From: Vibrio palustris
GTDB taxonomy: Bacteria > Pseudomonadota > Gammaproteobacteria > Enterobacterales > Vibrionaceae
Direction of reading: 5' to 3'
DNA length: 64,000 bases
Assembly: GCF_024346995.1 (NCBI RefSeq)
Contig: NZ_AP024887.1
Span: 558,001 to 622,000 of the forward strand
Shown piece after piece: positions 47,277 to 57,129 of this stretch. The position numbers were made by a program, and so were the translations under genes. How positions within the stretch are numbered: the first letter of the stretch is position 1; each line of letters begins with the position of its first letter. Under the pieces are notes generated by a model, which was not told the origin of the DNA, made no database searches, and worked only from the letters and a program-made list of their open reading frames with translations.

Positions 47277-47908
47277 TGTCTAGTGCAAAATCTCTTAAAC
47301 AGAGCCTTGTTGAACCGGTATTGGATAACAACCCAATCGCCCTTCAGGTTCTTGGTGTCTGTTCAGCGTTAGCAGTGACCACTCAGCTACAGACGGCGTT
47401 TGTTATGACTCTTGCGGTGATGTTTGTTACCGCATTTTCTAACTTTTTCGTCTCGCTGATTCGTAATCATATTCCAAGCAGCGTACGTATCATCGTACAG
47501 ATGGCGATCATTGCGTCTTTGGTAATCGTGGTTGACCAAGTATTGCGAGCTTACCTATACGACATCTCTAAACAGTTGTCTGTATTCGTTGGTTTGATCA
47601 TTACTAACTGTATCGTTATGGGTCGTGCAGAAGCCTTTGCGATGAAGTCTGCGCCAATTCCATCATTTGTTGATGGTTTGGCAAATGGCCTAGGTTACGG
47701 TTTCGTGTTAGTTACGGTTGGTTTCTTCCGTGAGTTACTAGGGTCAGGTAAGATTTTCGGTATGGAAGTACTACCACTGGTGAAAGATGGCGGTTGGTAT
47801 CAGCCTAATGGTTTGATGCTTCTAGCGCCTTCAGCATTCTTCATCATCGGTTTACTGATTTGGGTTATCCGTACATTGAAACCTGAACAAGTAGAAGCGA
47901 AGGAGTAA
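47276..47908 (+). CDS. nqrD: Na+-translocating NADH:quinone reductase subunit D
   Basis: Six-helix membrane subunit of Na+-NQR, 210 residues, homologous to NqrE and to RnfE. Forms with NqrE the inverted pair that binds an intramembrane iron centre; the conserved cysteines appear in [10 protein letters not shown] (about residue 29) and [15 protein letters not shown] (about residue 112). Coupled to nqrC by a one-base overlap; nqrE follows after 7 bp. Confidence 0.96.
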   Translation: MSSAKSLKQSLVEPVLDNNPIALQVLGVCSALAVTTQLQTAFVMTLAVMFVTAFSNFFVSLIRNHIPSSVRIIVQMAIIASLVIVVDQVLRAYLYDISKQLSVFVGLIITNCIVMGRAEAFAMKSAPIPSFVDGLANGLGYGFVLVTVGFFRELLGSGKIFGMEVLPLVKDGGWYQPNGLMLLAPSAFFIIGLLIWVIRTLKPEQVEAKE

Positions 47909-47915
47909 GGTCATC

Positions 47916-48512
47916 ATGGAACATTATATTAGCCTACTTGTTAGATCGATTTTTATCGAAAACATGGCTCTGTCTTTCTTCTTGGGTATGTGTACTTTCT
48001 TGGCCGTATCAAAGAAAGTTAAGACGTCTATCGGTCTAGGGGTTGCGGTAACAGTGGTATTAACCATCTCTGTGCCAGTGAACAACCTAGTTTACAATCT
48101 GTTATTGAAACCTGGTGCGCTAGGTGAAGGTATTGACTTAAGCTTCCTTAACTTCATTACCTTTATCGGTGTTATTGCAGCCTTGGTACAGATTCTAGAG
48201 ATGATTCTGGACCGTTTTTTCCCGCCATTGTACAACGCACTGGGTATCTTCCTACCATTGATCACAGTTAACTGTGCCATCTTCGGTGGTGTATCTTTCA
48301 TGGTGCAGCGTGATTATAACTTTGGTGAATCGATTGTTTACGGCTTCGGCTCAGGCCTAGGTTGGATGTTAGCAATCGTCGCTCTTGCAGGTATCCGTGA
48401 GAAAATGAAGTACTCAGATGTGCCTCCTGGTTTACGTGGTTTGGGAATTACCTTCATCACAGCAGGTTTGATGGCGATTGGCTTTATGTCTTTCTCTGGT
48501 GTTCAACTGTAA
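47916..48512 (+). CDS. nqrE: Na+-translocating NADH:quinone reductase subunit E
   Basis: Six-helix membrane subunit, 198 residues, partner of NqrD (inverted topology) and relative of RnfA. Conserved cysteines in [12 protein letters not shown] (about residue 26) and [13 protein letters not shown] (about residue 120) are thought to hold an iron centre shared with NqrD. A GAAGGAG ribosome-binding site lies upstream of the ATG. nqrF follows after 33 bp. Confidence 0.96.
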   Translation: MEHYISLLVRSIFIENMALSFFLGMCTFLAVSKKVKTSIGLGVAVTVVLTISVPVNNLVYNLLLKPGALGEGIDLSFLNFITFIGVIAALVQILEMILDRFFPPLYNALGIFLPLITVNCAIFGGVSFMVQRDYNFGESIVYGFGSGLGWMLAIVALAGIREKMKYSDVPPGLRGLGITFITAGLMAIGFMSFSGVQL

Positions 48513-48545
48513 GTCGGGTAAACCGCAACAATTAAGGAATAGTCA

Positions 48546-49772
48546 ATGGACGTTATTCTTCTTGGTGTCGTGATGTTTACTCTGATCGTACTGGCGTTAG
48601 TTTTAGTGATCTTGTTTGCTAAATCTAAACTGGTACCAACAGGTGACATTACAATATCTATCAACGACGATCCTGAAAAACAGATCGTTACTCAACCCGG
48701 TGGTAAGCTATTGGGTGCATTGGCAGGTGCTGGTGTATTCGTTTCTTCTGCTTGTGGTGGCGGTGGCTCATGTGGTCAGTGTCGCGTGAAAATTAAATCC
48801 GGTGGTGGTGACATTCTACCTACTGAGCTTGATCACATTAGTAAAGGTGAAGCTCGTGAAGGTGAACGTCTATCGTGTCAGGTCGCCGTTAAAAACGATA
48901 TGGAACTGGAATTACCAGAAGAAATCTTTGGTGTGAAAAAATGGGAATGTGAAGTTATCTCTAACGATAACAAAGCAACCTTCATCAAAGAATTGAAACT
49001 GAAAATTCCTGATGGTGAATCAGTACCTTTCCGTGCTGGTGGCTATATTCAGATCGAAGCGCCTGCTCACCACATCAAATATGCAGACTTTGATGTACCT
49101 GAAGAGTACCGCCCAGACTGGGATCAATTTAATTTGTTCCGTTACGAGTCTAAAGTTGATGAGCCGATTATCCGTGCTTATTCAATGGCGAACTACCCAG
49201 AAGAGTTTGGTATTATCATGCTAAACGTACGTGTGGCTGCTCCGCCACCGCGTAACCCTGATGTACCGCCAGGTCAAATGTCTTCTTACATTTGGTCACT
49301 GAAAGAAGGTGATAAAGTAACGATTTCTGGTCCATTTGGTGAGTTCTTCGCGAAAGATACGGATGCAGAAATGGTCTTCATTGGTGGTGGCGCGGGCATG
49401 GCTCCAATGCGTTCTCACATCTTTGATCAATTGAAACGTCTAAATACCAAGCGTAAGATTACATTCTGGTACGGTGCTCGTTCAGTTCGTGAAATGTTCT
49501 ACGAAGAAGATTTTGATAAGCTGCAAGAAGAGCATGACAACTTTACATGGCATGTCGCACTCTCTGATCCACTTCCTGAAGATAACTGGGATGGATACAC
49601 AGGATTTATTCATAACGTGGCGTACGAAAATTACCTGCGTGATCATGAAGCTCCTGAAGATTGTGAGTACTACATGTGTGGTCCACCTATCATGAACGCA
49701 TCGGTTATTAAGATGCTGCATGATCTTGGTGTTGAAGATGAAAACATTATGTTGGATGACTTCGGCGGTTAA
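48546..49772 (+). CDS. nqrF: Na+-translocating NADH:quinone reductase subunit F
   Basis: NADH-oxidising subunit, 408 residues. Layout: one N-terminal membrane helix (about residues 5-25), a 2Fe-2S ferredoxin domain with [12 protein letters not shown] (first cysteine at residue 70, a fourth cysteine in SCQVAV), an FAD domain with RAYSMANYP, and an NADH-binding domain with [14 protein letters not shown] and YMCGPPIMN. All cofactor residues are present. Last nqr gene; a terminator-like hairpin separates it from apbE. Confidence 0.97.
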   Translation: MDVILLGVVMFTLIVLALVLVILFAKSKLVPTGDITISINDDPEKQIVTQPGGKLLGALAGAGVFVSSACGGGGSCGQCRVKIKSGGGDILPTELDHISKGEAREGERLSCQVAVKNDMELELPEEIFGVKKWECEVISNDNKATFIKELKLKIPDGESVPFRAGGYIQIEAPAHHIKYADFDVPEEYRPDWDQFNLFRYESKVDEPIIRAYSMANYPEEFGIIMLNVRVAAPPPRNPDVPPGQMSSYIWSLKEGDKVTISGPFGEFFAKDTDAEMVFIGGGAGMAPMRSHIFDQLKRLNTKRKITFWYGARSVREMFYEEDFDKLQEEHDNFTWHVALSDPLPEDNWDGYTGFIHNVAYENYLRDHEAPEDCEYYMCGPPIMNASVIKMLHDLGVEDENIMLDDFGG

Positions 49773-49801
49773 TCCGTTAATATTCTGATTTATAATGTTA
49801 T

Positions 49802-49837
49802 ATGGCTGACTCTTCGGGGTCAGCCATTATTGTTTTA
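49802..49837 (+). terminator. Terminator between nqrF and apbE
   Basis: Stem ATGGCTGAC / GTCAGCCAT with a short GC-rich loop, followed by ATTATTGTTTT. It may partly end nqr transcription before apbE. Confidence 0.7.
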
Positions 49838-49904
49838 GTCTTATGCTAAGTGTTTATAAGAAAAAGATGTTTTCTTATAAAGATTTTTTCGAGTGGGCAA
49901 TATC

Positions 49905-50909
49905 ATGATGAAACGATGGTTAATGAGTCTTGTGTGTGTATGGACGCTGCTAGGATGTACACCACAAGTTGACCAAGTTCAATTTGGTGGTCCGACAATG
50001 GGGACGACTTATCATGTTAAATATATCCTTGATGAGAACACGCCCTCGGTCGATTTGGTTCAAAAGCAGGTTGACACATTATTAGAGCAAGTGAACGCTC
50101 AGATGTCGACGTATCAGCATGATTCAGAGTTGAGCCAATTTAATCAATATGTTGGTAGCGAACCCTTCCCTGTTTCGCACGATACTGCCACGGTAGTACG
50201 AGAAGCTATTCGCTTACATGCAGTGACACAGGGTAAGCTTGATGTTACCGTCGGGCCATTGGTGAATTTGTGGGGATTTGGTCCTGAAGGGCGCCCGAAT
50301 GTTACGCCAACCGAACAAGCGCTTGAAGAAAAGCGCAGCCAAATCGGTATTGAGCGACTGTCAGTGGTTAATGATACACTTATTAAAACTCAGCCATCTG
50401 TTTATGTCGATTTATCAACCATTGCGAAAGGTTGGGGAGTCGATAAAATAGCAAATTATCTTGATAACAATCATATTAATAATTATATGGTTGAGGTTGG
50501 TGGCGAGATTAGACTGAAAGGTCACAACCGCAATGGTGTTCCTTGGCGTATCGCGATAGAAAAACCGATTGATAATGAACGTACGGTTCAAGAGATTATC
50601 AGCCCAAAAGATATGGCGATGGCGACATCAGGGGATTATCGAAATTATTTTGAACAAGATGGTGTGCGTTACTCTCACATCATTGATCCACAAACGGGGC
50701 GGCCAATACATCACCGTGTCGTATCGGTGACTGTGCTTCATCCATCTTGTATGACAGCAGATGGTTTGGCGACAGGTTTGATGGTTTTGGGTGAGCATCA
50801 AGGTCTTGAGGTTGCTGAGCAGCAGAACTTACCTGTACTAATGATAGTAAAGACTGAAGATGGATTTAAGACGGTCACCTCAACCGCATTCCAGTCGTAT
50901 TTAAATTAA
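49905..50909 (+). CDS. apbE: FAD:protein FMN transferase (ApbE)
   Basis: Periplasmic lipoprotein that attaches FMN covalently to threonines of NqrB and NqrC (and RnfG/RnfD) using FAD and Mg2+. 334 residues. The N terminus MKRWLMSLVCVWTLLGC gives a lipobox LLGC. The catalytic region shows GGPTMGTTYHVKY near the start and DLSTIAKGWGVDK in the middle; the metal site lies in SGDYRNYF and HIIDPQTGRPI. The ATG at 49905 is chosen over a GTG at 49893, since GAGTGG sits before it; an ATG one codon later is an equal option. Location next to nqr fits its role. Confidence 0.95.
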   Translation: MMKRWLMSLVCVWTLLGCTPQVDQVQFGGPTMGTTYHVKYILDENTPSVDLVQKQVDTLLEQVNAQMSTYQHDSELSQFNQYVGSEPFPVSHDTATVVREAIRLHAVTQGKLDVTVGPLVNLWGFGPEGRPNVTPTEQALEEKRSQIGIERLSVVNDTLIKTQPSVYVDLSTIAKGWGVDKIANYLDNNHINNYMVEVGGEIRLKGHNRNGVPWRIAIEKPIDNERTVQEIISPKDMAMATSGDYRNYFEQDGVRYSHIIDPQTGRPIHHRVVSVTVLHPSCMTADGLATGLMVLGEHQGLEVAEQQNLPVLMIVKTEDGFKTVTSTAFQSYLN

Positions 50910-50932
50910 CAGAATGAAGTGAGGGGAGTTTT

Positions 50933-51166
50933 ATGAATACCTTTTTAATTACATTTGGCGTGTTTATCTGTGTTATTGCTGCAATGGCGGTTGGCGTTAT
51001 TTTTCAAAAGAAAGTAGTGCGCGGTAGTTGCGGTGGTTTAGGCGCGGTTGGCATTGATAAAGTCTGTAATTGTCCAGAGCCATGTGATGCGCGTAAAAAG
51101 CGTGAAGCCAAAGAAGCGAAACGAGCTGAAAACATAGCAAAGTGGAAAAATGATCAAATTCTATAG
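50933..51166 (+). CDS. nqrM: Na+-NQR maturation protein NqrM
   Basis: 77-residue membrane-anchored protein needed for Na+-NQR assembly, probably for delivering iron to the NqrD/NqrE centre. One N-terminal membrane helix (residues 3-22) and a conserved cysteine cluster SCGGLGAVGIDKVCNCPEPC. Followed by a charged lysine-rich tail. It starts 23 bp after apbE with a GAGGGGAG ribosome-binding site; apbE-nqrM after nqrF is the standard arrangement. Confidence 0.94.
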   Translation: MNTFLITFGVFICVIAAMAVGVIFQKKVVRGSCGGLGAVGIDKVCNCPEPCDARKKREAKEAKRAENIAKWKNDQIL

Positions 51167-51200
51167 CCGCTCTGCGGGTTAACTTAGTCGGGTGGGCGGA

Positions 51201-52448
51201 TCAGGTAATGTTTTCACTGAAACAAACCTGGTTACGTCCGTTATGTTTCGCATTATATAGACGGTGGTCTGCTTGAGTGACTAGAGCGTCAATACTTTCT
51301 CCATTTCCTTCTGTAACGCCAATACTCATGGTGACATTGAGCACGGTATCTACATAAACGCACTGTGAACTTTCTATCTCAAGCCTCAGCGTTTCGAGCC
51401 TTTCAACAAAGGACTGATATTCGCCACAATAACGGATACAAAACTCTTCGCCACCTAAACGTGCCACAAGCGCACTTGGTTGTGGAAAGTGTTGTTGTAA
51501 CAACTGCCCGACAGTTTGTAGCACTTTATCACCGGCAGCATGGCCATGTTTATCATTAATTTTTTTAAAGAAATCAATATCTAACATGGCAATGTGCTGA
51601 GCCGTGCACCCAGCGCAATTATCGGGTTGGTTAAAGAAGTAGCGCCGATTCCACAGGCCTGTTAATTCATCCTGATTGGCTAGGCGAAACAGTTTTTTGT
51701 TTGCTTCATAGATATTGAGTAGCTGATTAATACGACAATAAAATTCTTCTTGGTTAAAGGGCTTGTGTAGGTAATCATTTGCCCCGGCTTTTAAAAAGCG
51801 AGCTGTCATCGCGTTATCTTCAAGGGCTGATATACCTAAAACCATCAACTCCGTATGAGTATAGTGCTGTCGTAACTCGCGAATCAGTGTTATTCCATCT
51901 TTTTCGGGCATATCATGGTCTGAAACAATTAAACTAATGTCACTATTCTCTTGTAGTTTAAGCAGGGCATCATTGCCATCTTTCGCGGTGGTGGTTTTGA
52001 TATATTGATATTCAAGAAGTTGCGCTAAATAATGGCGAGCTGTCTGTGAATCATCGACGACTAAGGCATGATGTTGCTGATTGTTCAGTAATCTGGTCAT
52101 CATCGGAATTAAGTAACTGACTGATGCCATACTGTCTTTGAGAATATAATCGATCACTCCCTTATCTAATAGATCCTCACGTAATTGGTCGTTAAATGTC
52201 GCGGTGAGAACAACGACACGCTGTTCTTTACTTAGAATGAAGTCAATGACTTCGCCATCTTCTGCATCCGGTAAACAATAATCGAGAATGGTACAAAAAA
52301 AGAGTGGATCAGCTGTACCCTCAAAAAGCGCTTGAGTATCGGCTAAGGTTTCTTTTATGACAACATCGTAGCCAATCTGAGTTAATTGAGTTTTTAAATA
52401 GTTACTAAACGTTTTGCTATCTTCAACCACTAAAATTTTATTGTTCAT
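51201..52448 (-). CDS. Two-receiver response regulator with GGDEF domain (diguanylate cyclase)
   Basis: 415 residues, cytoplasmic. Two receiver domains: the first (1-120) has the acid pair in VVEDS, the phospho-acceptor in ILDYCLPD and a lysine in DYILKD; the second (124-245) has VVDDS, VSDHDMPEKDG and DYLHKPF. Then a GGDEF domain (about 255-415) with DELTGLWNRRYFF and an active RLGGEEF signature, so it should make c-di-GMP. The usual product-inhibition RxxD is not present before GGEEF (QPSALVA there). No partner histidine kinase is adjacent. Weak ribosome-binding site. Divergent from dinB. The c-di-GMP receptor PlzC-like gene lies 43 kb away. Confidence 0.88.
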   Translation of the reverse strand: MNNKILVVEDSKTFSNYLKTQLTQIGYDVVIKETLADTQALFEGTADPLFFCTILDYCLPDAEDGEVIDFILSKEQRVVVLTATFNDQLREDLLDKGVIDYILKDSMASVSYLIPMMTRLLNNQQHHALVVDDSQTARHYLAQLLEYQYIKTTTAKDGNDALLKLQENSDISLIVSDHDMPEKDGITLIRELRQHYTHTELMVLGISALEDNAMTARFLKAGANDYLHKPFNQEEFYCRINQLLNIYEANKKLFRLANQDELTGLWNRRYFFNQPDNCAGCTAQHIAMLDIDFFKKINDKHGHAAGDKVLQTVGQLLQQHFPQPSALVARLGGEEFCIRYCGEYQSFVERLETLRLEIESSQCVYVDTVLNVTMSIGVTEGNGESIDALVTQADHRLYNAKHNGRNQVCFSENIT

Positions 52449-52569
52449 AAAACACTCGTTTATATCCTTTGAATAAGCTTAGATAATAGAGTGAAATTTA
52501 TACAGAATAAGTGTCGATTATTTTGTTATATCGCTTAGTTTATCGATGTAAAAGATAAAATTATGTATA

Positions 52570-52585
52570 CTGTTTTTATATACAG
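52570..52585 (+). promoter_or_regulatory. LexA box (SOS operator) of dinB
   Basis: CTGTTTTTATATACAG fits CTG-N10-CAG with an AT-rich centre, 16 bp before the dinB start codon, where it would overlap the promoter or transcription start. Confidence 0.88.
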
Positions 52586-52601
52586 ATGAGATAGGGTATT
52601 C

Positions 52602-53675
52602 ATGGTGGTGAGCCAACAATCACTTCGTAAAATCATCCATATCGATATGGATTGCTTTTATGCCGCGGTCGAAATGCGTGATAATCCCCATTATCGTGGT
52701 AAGCCACTTGCTGTTGGAGGAAACCGGCAGCAACGTGGTGTATTGAGCACTTGTAATTATGAAGCTCGTCAATATGGCCTACACTCAGCCATGCCCACCG
52801 CTCAAGCTCTCAAGCTTTGTCCTCATGTCATTCTTGTCCCTGGTCGGATGGAGGTCTATAAAGCGATCTCAAAACAAATTCGTGCTATTTTTCACCGTTA
52901 TACGCCGATTATTGAGCCCCTATCTTTAGATGAAGCGTATTTAGATGTCACTGACTCTACGGCTTGTAAAGGTAGTGCAACGTTAATTGCCGAGGCCATT
53001 CGCCACGATATTTATAATGAACTGCAGCTAACGGCCTCAGCTGGGGTTGCCCCTATTAAGTTTCTTGCTAAAGTTGCGTCGGATATGCGTAAGCCAAATG
53101 GCCAATATGTTGTCCCTCCTGAAGATGTACAAAAGGTCGTCGATAAGCTGCCGTTGGAAGTCATTCCCGGTATTGGCAAAGTGAGTTTAGAGAAACTGCA
53201 CCGTGCGGGATTTTATTTATGTGAAGACATTAAAAACACCGACTATCGTGATTTATTGATTCGTTTTGGTCGCCAAGGTGCCTCGCTCTGGCAAAAGAGC
53301 CACGGTATTGACCCCCGCGAAGTGGTGGTTGAACGTGAACGAAAATCGGTGGGTGTAGAGCGCACATTCAGTCAAAACATTATGACTTATGAGCAATGCT
53401 GGGATGTTATCGAGAATAAGTTATTTCCAGAACTTGACCAGCGGTTAACCAAAGCAAGTGCCAAGCGCGCCATTATAAAACAAGGCATCAAGGTGAAGTT
53501 TGCTGATTTTCAATTAACCACGATTGAGCATATCCATCATCAATTAGAATTAGATGATTTTCGCGAGTTATTGCGAGAAGTATTGAAACGGCAGAATGGA
53601 CGGGAAGTGCGATTACTTGGACTGTCTGTAATGCTTAAACCGCAATTGCCAGTTGAACAGTTGAGTTTCTTTTAG
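52602..53675 (+). CDS. dinB: DNA polymerase IV (DinB)
   Basis: Y-family error-prone translesion polymerase. 357 residues. Catalytic metal-binding motifs are HIDMDCFYAAVEMRDNP near residue 15 and SLDEAYLDVT near residue 107; the helix-hairpin-helix VIPGIGKVSLEKL and a C-terminal QLSFF, which fits a beta-clamp-binding motif, are present. The ATG at 52602 has AGGG 7 bases upstream. A LexA box directly before the gene indicates SOS control. The YggN-like gene follows after 51 bp. Confidence 0.96.
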   Translation: MVVSQQSLRKIIHIDMDCFYAAVEMRDNPHYRGKPLAVGGNRQQRGVLSTCNYEARQYGLHSAMPTAQALKLCPHVILVPGRMEVYKAISKQIRAIFHRYTPIIEPLSLDEAYLDVTDSTACKGSATLIAEAIRHDIYNELQLTASAGVAPIKFLAKVASDMRKPNGQYVVPPEDVQKVVDKLPLEVIPGIGKVSLEKLHRAGFYLCEDIKNTDYRDLLIRFGRQGASLWQKSHGIDPREVVVERERKSVGVERTFSQNIMTYEQCWDVIENKLFPELDQRLTKASAKRAIIKQGIKVKFADFQLTTIEHIHHQLELDDFRELLREVLKRQNGREVRLLGLSVMLKPQLPVEQLSFF

Positions 53676-53726
53676 ATACACTGCTGATTGAACAATTGTT
53701 ATCACCACGCGTGAATGGAAGGCCAA

Positions 53727-54470
53727 ATGAAATCATTAATAGCGATCATCGTTTTACTCAGTGCATTGCCCGTATGGGCGAGTCAATGCCGTGTTGACGT
53801 GAAAAACGAAGTCCACCTTGATGGCCAAAAAGTAGAGATCCATCGTCAAGATGGCAGTGTGGCCAAATTAGACGAAAATAATCATGTTCTAATCAATGAT
53901 CAGTCGTTATCACTTAACCCTCAGCAACGATCGATGGTTGATAAGTTTCGTACAAGCATGAATGACAGTGTGCCTAAAATGAAACAAGTCGTTGATGACA
54001 GTGTAGAGATTGCTAATGATGTGCTTGATAAGGTCTCTGCAAGTTTAAATACGCCGCATGCGTTCGATGACGTAAAGAAAAGTATTCAATCTTATGCTTC
54101 TAAAATGGAACAGCGTTACTATAAAAATGGTGAATTTGTATTGCCTGCTAACACCTATGAAGAGATGCAGAAACAGTGGACTGACGAATTTAATAAAATG
54201 AAATCCGTGTTCACCAGTGAATTTTTGACCAGTTCATTTAATAGTATTAGTGAGAACATGCAGCAAAATGGCGGGATGAACCTCTCTAAACTGAGTGAAA
54301 CCATGGGAAATGTAAAGCAACAAGTTACCGAACAACTGAAAACGCATAAGAAGAAGATTAATAAAGATAGTAAAGAAATGTGTGAGAGTCTCAACGATAT
54401 TGTGCAGCAAGAGCATGCTCTACATGAAAAAATTCCTGAATTAAAACATTATCAGGTATTTACTATTTAA
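53727..54470 (+). CDS. YggN-like (DUF2884) exported protein
   Basis: 247 residues with signal peptide (MKSLIAIIVLLSALPVWA, cleavage before SQCRV). The mature protein starts with a small beta-rich part (CRVDVKNEVHLDGQKVEI) followed by long charged helices, as in DUF2884/YggN proteins of unknown function. The ATG at 53727 is favoured because AAGG is 7 bases upstream and the signal follows at once; an in-frame ATG at 53715 adds four residues. It may be co-transcribed with dinB, which would place it under SOS read-through. It ends at a terminator. Confidence 0.8.
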   Translation: MKSLIAIIVLLSALPVWASQCRVDVKNEVHLDGQKVEIHRQDGSVAKLDENNHVLINDQSLSLNPQQRSMVDKFRTSMNDSVPKMKQVVDDSVEIANDVLDKVSASLNTPHAFDDVKKSIQSYASKMEQRYYKNGEFVLPANTYEEMQKQWTDEFNKMKSVFTSEFLTSSFNSISENMQQNGGMNLSKLSETMGNVKQQVTEQLKTHKKKINKDSKEMCESLNDIVQQEHALHEKIPELKHYQVFTI

Positions 54471-54501
54471 ATTGGTCTTGGTCTGTTTGTAATGTTTTAT
54501 G

Positions 54502-54532
54502 AAAGCCCTCAGTTTGAACTGCGGGCTTTTTT
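54502..54532 (+). terminator. Rho-independent terminator after the YggN-like gene
   Basis: Stem AAAGCCC / GGGCTTT extended by CAGTT / AACTG, with T-tail, about 31 bp after the stop. Confidence 0.9.
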
Positions 54533-54646
54533 ATATATTGAGTAGAGTTCAATCAAGATTATTAAAATCAATAATCGATATTTGCGTTTGATCTCTTTTT
54601 ACATTAATGTACTAGCCAACTAGTTTAGTGGTATTAGTGAGTACAC

Positions 54647-56002
54647 ATGACAAATGCATCATCTCGAGAAACTTTTGGTTCACGGTTAGGTTTCATTCTT
54701 TCTGCTGCGGGCGCAGCTGTCGGTCTTGGTAATATTTGGGGGTTCCCAACTCAAGCAGCCAGTAATGGTGGCGGTGCATTTTTATTGGTGTATCTTGTGT
54801 TGATCTTGGTGGTCGCTTATCCCATGCTCGTAGTGGAAATGTCGATTGGTCGTTATGGTCAGGCTAACCCGGTGGATAGCATGCGCTCGCTAACCACAAA
54901 TGCGCTAGGCAAGCGTGTTGGTGGAGCGGTTGGTTGGTTAGGATTAAGTGTACCTAGTGCAGTCTTAGCCTTTTATAGCATTGTCGGTGGGTGGTTAATT
55001 TGTTATTTGCTCGGTGCAATAACAGATATTATCGGTTTACAGACGGCGACGGCCTGGTTTAAAGGCTTTAGTGTTGAGCGTAATGCATTTGGTACTCTTG
55101 TCTTTTATGTGTTGACGATCCTTATTGTGCAAGGTGGCATAAAAGAAGGGATAGAAAAGTGGTCAACGCGCTTGATGCCAGCATTATTTATTTTGTTTGC
55201 AGTCTTATTTGTCTACATCATGATGCAAGATGGATCGATGGAAGGCTTGCAGCATTATTTAATTCCGGATTTTGATAAGATTTGGGATAAGCAATTAATT
55301 TTAGCGGCAATGGGGCAAGGCTTCTTTTCCCTTACTATTGGCGGTTGTTCAATGTTGATTTATGGTTCCTATTTAAGTAAGAAAGAGAACCTACCAAAGA
55401 TGGCAATGAATGTGACGTTAGTGGATACGGCGGTTGCCTTTGTCGCTGGTTTGGTTGTGATGCCAGCAATGTTTGTTGCGATGAAGCATGGTGTCACGAT
55501 TTACGGGCCTAATGGCGCATTATTAAGCTCTGATACGTTAGTCTTTACCGTATTACCCATGATGTTTGATAGTTTAGGTCTGTTAGGGCAATTATTTGCG
55601 GTGGTTTTCTTTTTATTGTTAACGATTGCCGCATTAACGTCATCTATCTCGATGTTAGAATGTCCTGTGGCATTAGTCGGCGAGCGTTTTAATACTCGTC
55701 GTACGCCAACCAGTTGGGTGTTAGGCGGCGCAATTGCTATTTTTAGCATGGTGATTGTTTATCATTTTGCGAGCTTATTTGGTGTCGTAGCGATGGTCTC
55801 TACGCAGTATTTACAGCCATTTGCGGCGCTGATGTTTTGTGTTTTTGGTGGTTGGGTATGGAATCGTAACCAGAAATTTAAAGAGCTATCATCTGGGTTT
55901 GAAACCTTCCGTACCAGTCTGTTTGGACGTATCTGGCCTTGGTACGTACGCTTTGTTTGCCCATTAACTGTCACCGCGATTATTTGGGCATCATTTACTT
56001 AA
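54647..56002 (+). CDS. Sodium-dependent transporter, NSS (SNF) family
   Basis: 451-residue inner-membrane symporter with about 11-12 helices. NSS signatures: GSRLGFILSAAGAAVGLGNIWGFP in helix 1 (Na+ site; the usual NxWRFP reads NIWGFP) and VEMSIGRYGQANPVDSMR after helix 2. The prokaryotic members import amino acids such as leucine, tryptophan or tyrosine with sodium; the substrate is not readable here. Single gene, convergent with the aspartoacylase-like operon; a perfect hairpin lies between them. Confidence 0.87.
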   Translation: MTNASSRETFGSRLGFILSAAGAAVGLGNIWGFPTQAASNGGGAFLLVYLVLILVVAYPMLVVEMSIGRYGQANPVDSMRSLTTNALGKRVGGAVGWLGLSVPSAVLAFYSIVGGWLICYLLGAITDIIGLQTATAWFKGFSVERNAFGTLVFYVLTILIVQGGIKEGIEKWSTRLMPALFILFAVLFVYIMMQDGSMEGLQHYLIPDFDKIWDKQLILAAMGQGFFSLTIGGCSMLIYGSYLSKKENLPKMAMNVTLVDTAVAFVAGLVVMPAMFVAMKHGVTIYGPNGALLSSDTLVFTVLPMMFDSLGLLGQLFAVVFFLLLTIAALTSSISMLECPVALVGERFNTRRTPTSWVLGGAIAIFSMVIVYHFASLFGVVAMVSTQYLQPFAALMFCVFGGWVWNRNQKFKELSSGFETFRTSLFGRIWPWYVRFVCPLTVTAIIWASFT

Positions 56003-56010
56003 ATGGTGTA

Positions 56011-56044
56011 ATCGCGATGAGTGCGCTTTAGTATTCATCGCGAT
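56011..56044. terminator. Hairpin between convergent NSS transporter and aspartoacylase-like genes
   Basis: Perfect 10-bp stem ATCGCGATGA / TCATCGCGAT with a 14-nt loop, no clear T-tract on either side. Possible bidirectional transcription stop or mRNA 3' stabiliser. Confidence 0.5.
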
Positions 56045-56066
56045 GGTTATTACCCCTTAGTTTTAT

Positions 56067-57125
56067 CTAATTCTCATCTGTTTTCGCTGCTTCTAAGTCC
56101 ATATCACTAATATCTTCAATAAATTCTTCTACCAGCTGTTCGACTTCATGATCGTCTTGCTCAAAATAGGCCAAATTAAACAAGGCATCCCCTTCATTGA
56201 CTAAAGGAAGTGTTTGCTGGCCAATGACAATGCCACCTTTCGCCGCTTTTAACTCTGATTTTGCCGAACCCAAGGGAGAGTTGATATAAGCGAGTACTTG
56301 ATCTTTTTCGACTTTATCACCTAAAGATACAAGTGTTCGCACAATGCCATCGGTATCAGCGCGTACCCAGCTTGTGGATGTTGAAATAAAAGTTGAAGGG
56401 AACGCTTTACGACTTTTCCTAAGCATACCCACCGCTTGCAAGGTACGTTTAATTCCCTGTAGCCCCGCTTGGATAGCGATTGGATCAAAGCGCAGCGCTT
56501 CTCCTGCTTCATAGGTCAGGACATTAAGCCCGAGTTTACCTGCCTCGCTGCGCAGGGAGCCATCACGAAGCGGTGAGTCGATGGTAACGGGCGTACCAAA
56601 AGCACGCGCAATACGCAGCGTTTCTTCATCACTGAGGTCGGCGCGAATCTGCGGTAAATTCGTACGATGTTGGGCGCCAGTATGTAAATCGATAATATAC
56701 TGACATGATTGGGCTATCTGCGTAAAAAAGGTATAAGCCATACGTGAAGCAAGGGAGCCTTTTTCACTGCCAGGAAAGCTGCGGTTTAAATCGCGTCTAT
56801 CGGGTAAGTAACGAGATTTGTGAATAAAACCAAAAACATTGACAACAGGTACGGCAATGAGAGTTCCCTTAAGTTTGATAGGATCAATGCTTTCTACTAA
56901 CTGACGTACAATTTCGACCCCATTTAGCTCATCGCCGTGAATGGCAGCATTCACTAATAACACCGGGCCTGGAGAGGCTCCATGGAGTATTTCAATCGGA
57001 ATAGAAAGTGGGGCATTGGTATAGAGCTTTGCCACTTCTAATTCAATGATTTCACGGCTACCTGCAAGAACCTTTTGCCCTAAGATTTCAAATGCCGAGT
57101 TGGTCTGCTGTGACTTACTTGTCAT
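56067..57125 (-). CDS. Succinylglutamate desuccinylase/aspartoacylase family protein
   Basis: 352-residue zinc carboxypeptidase-like (M14) hydrolase of the AstE/aspartoacylase family. The zinc residues are H and E in AIHGDELNG (about residue 70) and H in DLHTG; KSRYLPDRRDLNRSFPGSE is also family-typical. The substrate is unknown; no ast genes are nearby. The ATG at 57125 is chosen with AAGGG upstream and a 4-bp gap after rimK; an upstream in-frame start would overlap rimK. Third gene of rimB-rimK-this, suggesting a link with RimK-made glutamate tails or an acylated amino acid. Confidence 0.82.
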   Translation of the reverse strand: MTSKSQQTNSAFEILGQKVLAGSREIIELEVAKLYTNAPLSIPIEILHGASPGPVLLVNAAIHGDELNGVEIVRQLVESIDPIKLKGTLIAVPVVNVFGFIHKSRYLPDRRDLNRSFPGSEKGSLASRMAYTFFTQIAQSCQYIIDLHTGAQHRTNLPQIRADLSDEETLRIARAFGTPVTIDSPLRDGSLRSEAGKLGLNVLTYEAGEALRFDPIAIQAGLQGIKRTLQAVGMLRKSRKAFPSTFISTSTSWVRADTDGIVRTLVSLGDKVEKDQVLAYINSPLGSAKSELKAAKGGIVIGQQTLPLVNEGDALFNLAYFEQDDHEVEQLVEEFIEDISDMDLEAAKTDEN

Positions 57126-57129
57126 ATTC

